Of a DNA stretch of 64,000 nucleotides, positions 60,417 to 64,000 are shown one piece after another; position 1 is the stretch's first letter; every line of letters begins with the position of its first letter. The notes below the pieces were generated by a model, which worked only from the letters and a program-made list of their open reading frames with translations, was not told where the DNA came from and searched no databases. The position numbers were made by a program, and so were the translations under genes. Source of the DNA: Phocaeicola abscessus CCUG 55929 (GTDB lineage: Bacteria; Bacteroidota; Bacteroidia; Bacteroidales; Bacteroidaceae); NCBI RefSeq assembly GCF_000312445.1, contig NZ_HE997185.1, positions 1 to 64,000 of the forward strand. The letters run 5' to 3'.

Positions 60417-63251
60417 CTATTTGAAATTTATCAAAAAATCTGTCAGACTTTCCTCCGAAAGTAGATTGAATTTCTTACGCAGCCGGTATCTTGCCGCATC
60501 GACTCCGCGGATGGAGATGTTGAGCATCTTGGCTATCTCCTTGGTGGGCATGTTCAGGCGGAACAGTGCGCAGAAGCGCAAATCTCCCGAGGTCAGGTCG
60601 GCGTACTGACGTTTCAGGTTGCGGAAGAAGTTTTCGTGTATACGGTCGAAATTAGCCTGAAACATGGTCCAGTTCTCTTCATCAGACACGATGTTATTAT
60701 TTATCAAAGTGAGCAACTTATCCAAATTCTTACGGCTATACTGTCCCGAGAGCTTCTGCTGCTGTATTTCTTCTTTCAATGAACTCAGGAATTCCTGATG
60801 GACGATGTTCGTCATCACTACGCTGGACAGTTCCTTACTCTTGAAACGCAGGTCGGCCTCGAGCTGCTCCTTCTCCAGTTCGATGATTTTCTTCTCCTGC
60901 CGCTCCAGCTCCGCCTGATGGACGACGCGCTGCCGCTCTATCACCCGGTCCTTCTTCCGCTTTACGAAGCGGTAGACAAGGTATTGCAGCAAGGCCAGTA
61001 GGCACAATCCCAGCAAGACGTAGCCTCCCACCGCCCAATACGACAGGTACCATGGACGCAGAATTTCGAAAGGCATCTCTGCCGATGCCCGCACGCCGCC
61101 GGCATCGTACACTTCCGCACGGAACACATAGCGCCCGTATGGCAGGTGAGTATACTTCTTCTGCAACTCGCGTCCGCCGGGTGTCCATTGTTCAGAATAC
61201 CCTTCCAGCAGATACCTTACCTTATATATATAGTCGCCGTATACCGGATAGCTCAACGTGAAGCTCACCGTATTGAAGTCGGGGGCCACTTCCACTCCGG
61301 GCTGCACGCTCAGCAGTTTCCGCTTGCCGCTGAACTCGTCCGCCGCCATCATCTCCGCAATCCGGAGCGAACGCACCACCTGTGGTTTATACAAGGAAGA
61401 GCTGTCCGTCTCAATACGCGCAATGGCATTATTCAAGCAGAGATAAGAACGATTGTTTCTTTTATCATAAACCACACTTCCCCGATCTTCCACCGCCACG
61501 CCGTCGAATAAAGAATAGGGAATCCGGAGTTCGATTTTAAAAGTATTCATTGCACACTTTACCAAGTACACCGTTCTGTCTCCTACGAACCAATAGCCAT
61601 CTCCGTCTGCCCGGCTCACCGTCTTGATTTCCTTCAATTCCGCCAACTGTTCGTTCATCGTTGTATACGGAACGATGGAGTCGGTCATATCCTCGTACGT
61701 ATAGAAAGCCTCTCCGTTAGAGAAAACTACGCGACCGTTAATCTTGAATAAGGCAAAACTTCCTCCCTGCACTTTACCCAAGCTATCGTATTTCCGCACC
61801 TCCTTCACCTGTCTCATGTCCGCATCGATACGGAAGCGGTACAGACCGTTCCTCAAGTGCTTCGCCCAGATATTCCCCTGGGCATCCACCTCCAGATGCC
61901 GAACCATGTGGCTGAACCCGTACAACGAGCGGGTGAAGCGATATCCCCCAGCCGTATCTTCCGTATATAAGTTCAGCAGGGCGTAAGTCCCTTCCAGTAG
62001 ATAAGACTGGTCTTTCAACTCCACCTTTGCCATGCACATCCCTCCCTTTGCGTCGGATACTGGCTTGGCTTCCATGCCCGATACGATGAAAGTTCCCTTG
62101 TTGTGCCCGCAGAAGATGTGCTTTCCCCACTCCTTGACGAACCATGCCTGCTCCTCCATACCCGGAACCGGTTCGGCCTTTCCGTCCTTTAATCGGTAGA
62201 GCCCCTGATTGGAAGCGACGTATGCCTCATCTCCCCTCACCAACACATCGTATACCATGCCTATCTTTCGGAACGGAGGCTCGTAATAGTATATCAGGGA
62301 ATTGTTCTGTATATAGGCGATACCTTCGTCCAGAGCCGCCCACAGATTATTGTTGTCGTCGCAATACAGCTTCAGGACGGTGTTATTCCGCAGCCTGTTG
62401 TCCGTACTGATCTTCCACAGCAGTCGTCCTTTCTTATCCAACGCATAGATACCGTCGGATATGGTGCCAATAACGTAGCAACTGTCTTTAGTCATCACGG
62501 CACGATTAATGGTATGCTTCCTGAAGAGGTCGTCGCACTCAGTCTTCCACCTTTCCACCGCCCCGTCGCGATAGAGGAAGCCTCCCTGATTGCGGGTAAG
62601 CATCAAAACGGTATCTCCATAAGGAAGTCCGGCTAACACATCGCTGTCACCGAAAGCTTTCCTGGGAATCAGTTCTTTCATTTCTCTGTCGGAAAACACG
62701 CAAAGTCCACCGTCTATTCTTTGGGAATAACAAATACCTCCAACTTGAAACAGGTTAAGCGGAAGGTCCTTCAGCCGAACGCCTCTCACCGAATTTCCAC
62801 TATAAAAGAAAAGAGAACCGAACGAATGAAACACGATTTCTCCCTGAACGCAAAGAATATCCCATATTTCGTCGTTATGAAAACTGAAATTCTTCACTTC
62901 ATTTTTCAGCGAGTGATAGGCAAGCGTGTTGTAAGGGGTACGTTCGAAGTAGCCGAATTCTTCGTAGGAGCCTACATAAATTTTCCCGTCTTCGCCTATA
63001 TAGATGGCGCGCACAATTCCCTTCGTGGGCAGTTCGTACAGCCTCCAGACGTTTCCGTCAAACTCCAGCAGTCCATTATTATTACCAAAATACATCACTC
63101 CTCTTTCATCCTGTGCTATGGACCAATTCTGAATACCGGCATTATAATCCGACACCGAATAATTCCTCACTATAGGAGAAAAAGGTATAGGTGAACCTTG
63201 TAGTAAACTACTGAAAACCCAAAGAACGAAAAACGTTATTGCAATCCTCAT
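60417..63251 (-). CDS. SusR-like transmembrane transcriptional regulator (beta-propeller, Y_Y_Y, LuxR-type HTH)
   Basis: The 944-residue protein has a signal/anchor segment, a periplasmic two-component-style propeller region of about 650 residues, and a Y_Y_Y domain (VSFTLSYPVYGDYIYKVRYLLEGY...). One transmembrane helix (WAVGGYVLLGLCLLALLQYLVY) and a coiled coil (about 775-830) follow. The C-terminal LuxR-like helix-turn-helix reads FRLNMPTKEIAKMLNISI, then GVDAARYRLRKKF. No histidine kinase or receiver is present, so it is SusR-type, not a hybrid two-component regulator. It should sense a glucan fragment in the periplasm and activate the PUL. Confidence 0.9.
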   Translation of the reverse strand: MRIAITFFVLWVFSSLLQGSPIPFSPIVRNYSVSDYNAGIQNWSIAQDERGVMYFGNNNGLLEFDGNVWRLYELPTKGIVRAIYIGEDGKIYVGSYEEFGYFERTPYNTLAYHSLKNEVKNFSFHNDEIWDILCVQGEIVFHSFGSLFFYSGNSVRGVRLKDLPLNLFQVGGICYSQRIDGGLCVFSDREMKELIPRKAFGDSDVLAGLPYGDTVLMLTRNQGGFLYRDGAVERWKTECDDLFRKHTINRAVMTKDSCYVIGTISDGIYALDKKGRLLWKISTDNRLRNNTVLKLYCDDNNNLWAALDEGIAYIQNNSLIYYYEPPFRKIGMVYDVLVRGDEAYVASNQGLYRLKDGKAEPVPGMEEQAWFVKEWGKHIFCGHNKGTFIVSGMEAKPVSDAKGGMCMAKVELKDQSYLLEGTYALLNLYTEDTAGGYRFTRSLYGFSHMVRHLEVDAQGNIWAKHLRNGLYRFRIDADMRQVKEVRKYDSLGKVQGGSFALFKINGRVVFSNGEAFYTYEDMTDSIVPYTTMNEQLAELKEIKTVSRADGDGYWFVGDRTVYLVKCAMNTFKIELRIPYSLFDGVAVEDRGSVVYDKRNNRSYLCLNNAIARIETDSSSLYKPQVVRSLRIAEMMAADEFSGKRKLLSVQPGVEVAPDFNTVSFTLSYPVYGDYIYKVRYLLEGYSEQWTPGGRELQKKYTHLPYGRYVFRAEVYDAGGVRASAEMPFEILRPWYLSYWAVGGYVLLGLCLLALLQYLVYRFVKRKKDRVIERQRVVHQAELERQEKKIIELEKEQLEADLRFKSKELSSVVMTNIVHQEFLSSLKEEIQQQKLSGQYSRKNLDKLLTLINNNIVSDEENWTMFQANFDRIHENFFRNLKRQYADLTSGDLRFCALFRLNMPTKEIAKMLNISIRGVDAARYRLRKKFNLLSEESLTDFLINFK

Positions 63252-63277
63252 GAGTACTATTTATAGGTATCTACCAA

Positions 63278-63285
63278 CAAAGATA
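63278..63285 (-). promoter_or_regulatory. -7 element (TATCTTTG) of the regulator gene
   Basis: Exact TAnnTTTG match on the minus strand, 27 bases before the ATG at 63251. Confidence 0.55.
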
Positions 63286-63354
63286 CATTTTTTACGTTTT
63301 CGTAAAAACAAAATCGCAGATTATCCTCTTTTATAGAGAGATAACCCGCGACAG

Positions 63355-63459
63355 AAAATTTCTTTTATCAAGTTAGGCGGGAAGGTACTTTATAAGGCTT
63401 CGGACTTGGAAAGGATACAGGAGGAGAACTACAAGGATAATAGTACCGTAATACCTTAA
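63355..63459 (+). pseudogene. Relic of an excisionase-type helix-turn-helix gene (C-terminal end)
   Basis: A frame without start codon reads KISFIKLGGKVLYKASDLER, then a short acidic end stopping at 63459. This matches the second half of an HTH_17/excisionase-type DNA-binding domain, in which a GKI-F-K-GG-K-Y-K-SDLE pattern is common. An in-frame TAG lies just upstream; in another frame (about 63328-63357) the peptide RFYREITRDRK-like could be the preceding helix, so a frameshift in an A-run is possible. The 63252-63470 gap holds nothing else. Confidence 0.4.
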
Positions 63460-63470
63460 TAAAAATGTGT

Positions 63471-64000
63471 TTATAGCATACGAAAAGGAGAAGTCGAAAC
63501 GGATTGGGAGCTTTTCGGGGAGAGGTTGGGGGCGATAATCTTCAATAAACCCAACAAAGCCGACTGCAGCCGCAGTCGGACCTCCTCGACAGGTATTTCG
63601 TATCCGAGCTCTTCGGCGAGGGAGGTAACGCCTTTATTGACGAACCCGCACGGATGGATATGTCTGAAATAACGCAGGTCGGTATTTACGTTGAGTGCTA
63701 ATCCGTGCATGGTCACGAAGTGACTGCTCCGAACTCCGATGGCGCAGATTTTCCGTTCGCGGGGAGCGCCCACGTCCAACCATACGCCGGTGGCTCCACT
63801 TACTCTTTGTGTCTTGATGCCGTACGAGGCACAAACGCGAATCACGGCTTCCTCCAGGCGGCAGATGTAGGCTTTTAGCCCCAAACTGAACTCCTCGAGA
63901 TCGAGGATGGGGTAACACACCAACTGTCCCGGCCCGTGATACGTAATGTCGCCGCCGCGGTCGGTACGGAAAAGTTGCGCTCCCACTGCCTCCAATTGCG
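63471..64000 (-). CDS. lipB: Lipoyl (octanoyl) transferase, 5' end outside the window
   Basis: LipB moves octanoyl groups from acyl carrier protein to lipoyl domains of 2-oxoacid dehydrogenases or GcvH. The visible 176 residues contain RGGDITYHGPGQLVCYPI (active-site region), ERKICAIGVR (catalytic Lys) and HPCGFVNKGVTSLAEEL (nucleophilic Cys). The N-terminal part runs off the right edge. The Ser/Pro-rich C-terminal tail (LSPKSSQSVSTSPF) is not part of the fold. Confidence 0.93.
   Translation of the reverse strand, partial: QLEAVGAQLFRTDRGGDITYHGPGQLVCYPILDLEEFSLGLKAYICRLEEAVIRVCASYGIKTQRVSGATGVWLDVGAPRERKICAIGVRSSHFVTMHGLALNVNTDLRYFRHIHPCGFVNKGVTSLAEELGYEIPVEEVRLRLQSALLGLLKIIAPNLSPKSSQSVSTSPFRML

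Overview
The window is a 64 kb piece of a Bacteroidota (order Bacteroidales) chromosome. Four things support this: TAnnTTTG -7 promoter elements before many genes, a complete SusC/SusD polysaccharide-utilisation locus, a Rho factor with the long disordered insertion typical of the phylum, and conserved blocks such as mutY-ssb-gldE-PPTase and an LptC/CNNM/PPIase block. A position near Tannerella or Parabacteroides is my best guess, from intermediate base composition by eye and an AmgK/MurU salvage pair; it is inference, not proof. No rRNA, IS element, prophage, CRISPR array or cas gene is visible.

Layout. 1-3.1 kb: tRNA-Lys (cut by the window edge), tilS, pgeF, a YccF membrane protein, then an intergenic repeat field. 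3.1-7.8 kb (minus strand): chaperones htpG and clpC. 8.2-12.1 kb: gyrA and a secreted TPR protein. 12.4-19.4 kb: envelope cluster of outer-membrane barrel, TPR protein, LptC, CNNM/CorC membrane protein and PpiD-like isomerase. 19.4-20 kb: second repeat field. 20-27.4 kb: guanine deaminase, thioredoxin-fold lipoprotein, nuclease-family protein plus pepD, a small membrane protein, OmpH/Skp-like lipoprotein and nadE. 27.4-31 kb (minus): PPTase, gldE, ssb, mutY, with divergent hup, a 29-residue basic ribosomal-type protein and rng. 33.5-36.5 kb: a three-gene glycolipid cluster (ArnT-like, GT2, LAB-N). 36.7-38.9 kb: amgK-RapZ fusion and murU-like cell-wall salvage. 38.9-42.8 kb: DUF3805 protein, ridA, rho and an OB-fold-like DUF3127 protein. 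43-49.2 kb: dnaN, exonuclease, recN, rlmB and a degenerate trypsin-like/TPR protein, then a third repeat field. 49.4-63.3 kb (minus): a PUL predicted to act on beta-1,2-glucan, with SusR-like regulator, GH3 and a five-gene operon susC-susD-LamG-GH144-GH144. The right edge holds a relic of a helix-turn-helix gene and 5'-truncated lipB.

The most unusual content is not in the genes. Three intergenic fields carry tandem words with a 22-nt (locally 21-nt) period. Two of them, about 16.7 kb apart, contain inverted 124-nt copies that match at roughly 93% by eye. The third has the same period but unrelated AT-rich sequence. Other leads are the AmgK-RapZ kinase/sensor fusion, adjacent 11-nt direct repeats against the -33 box of the susC promoter, an SSB-like DDLPF tail on the DUF3127 protein, and the absence of CoA genes (coaX, coaBC) from two neighbourhoods where relatives usually carry them.
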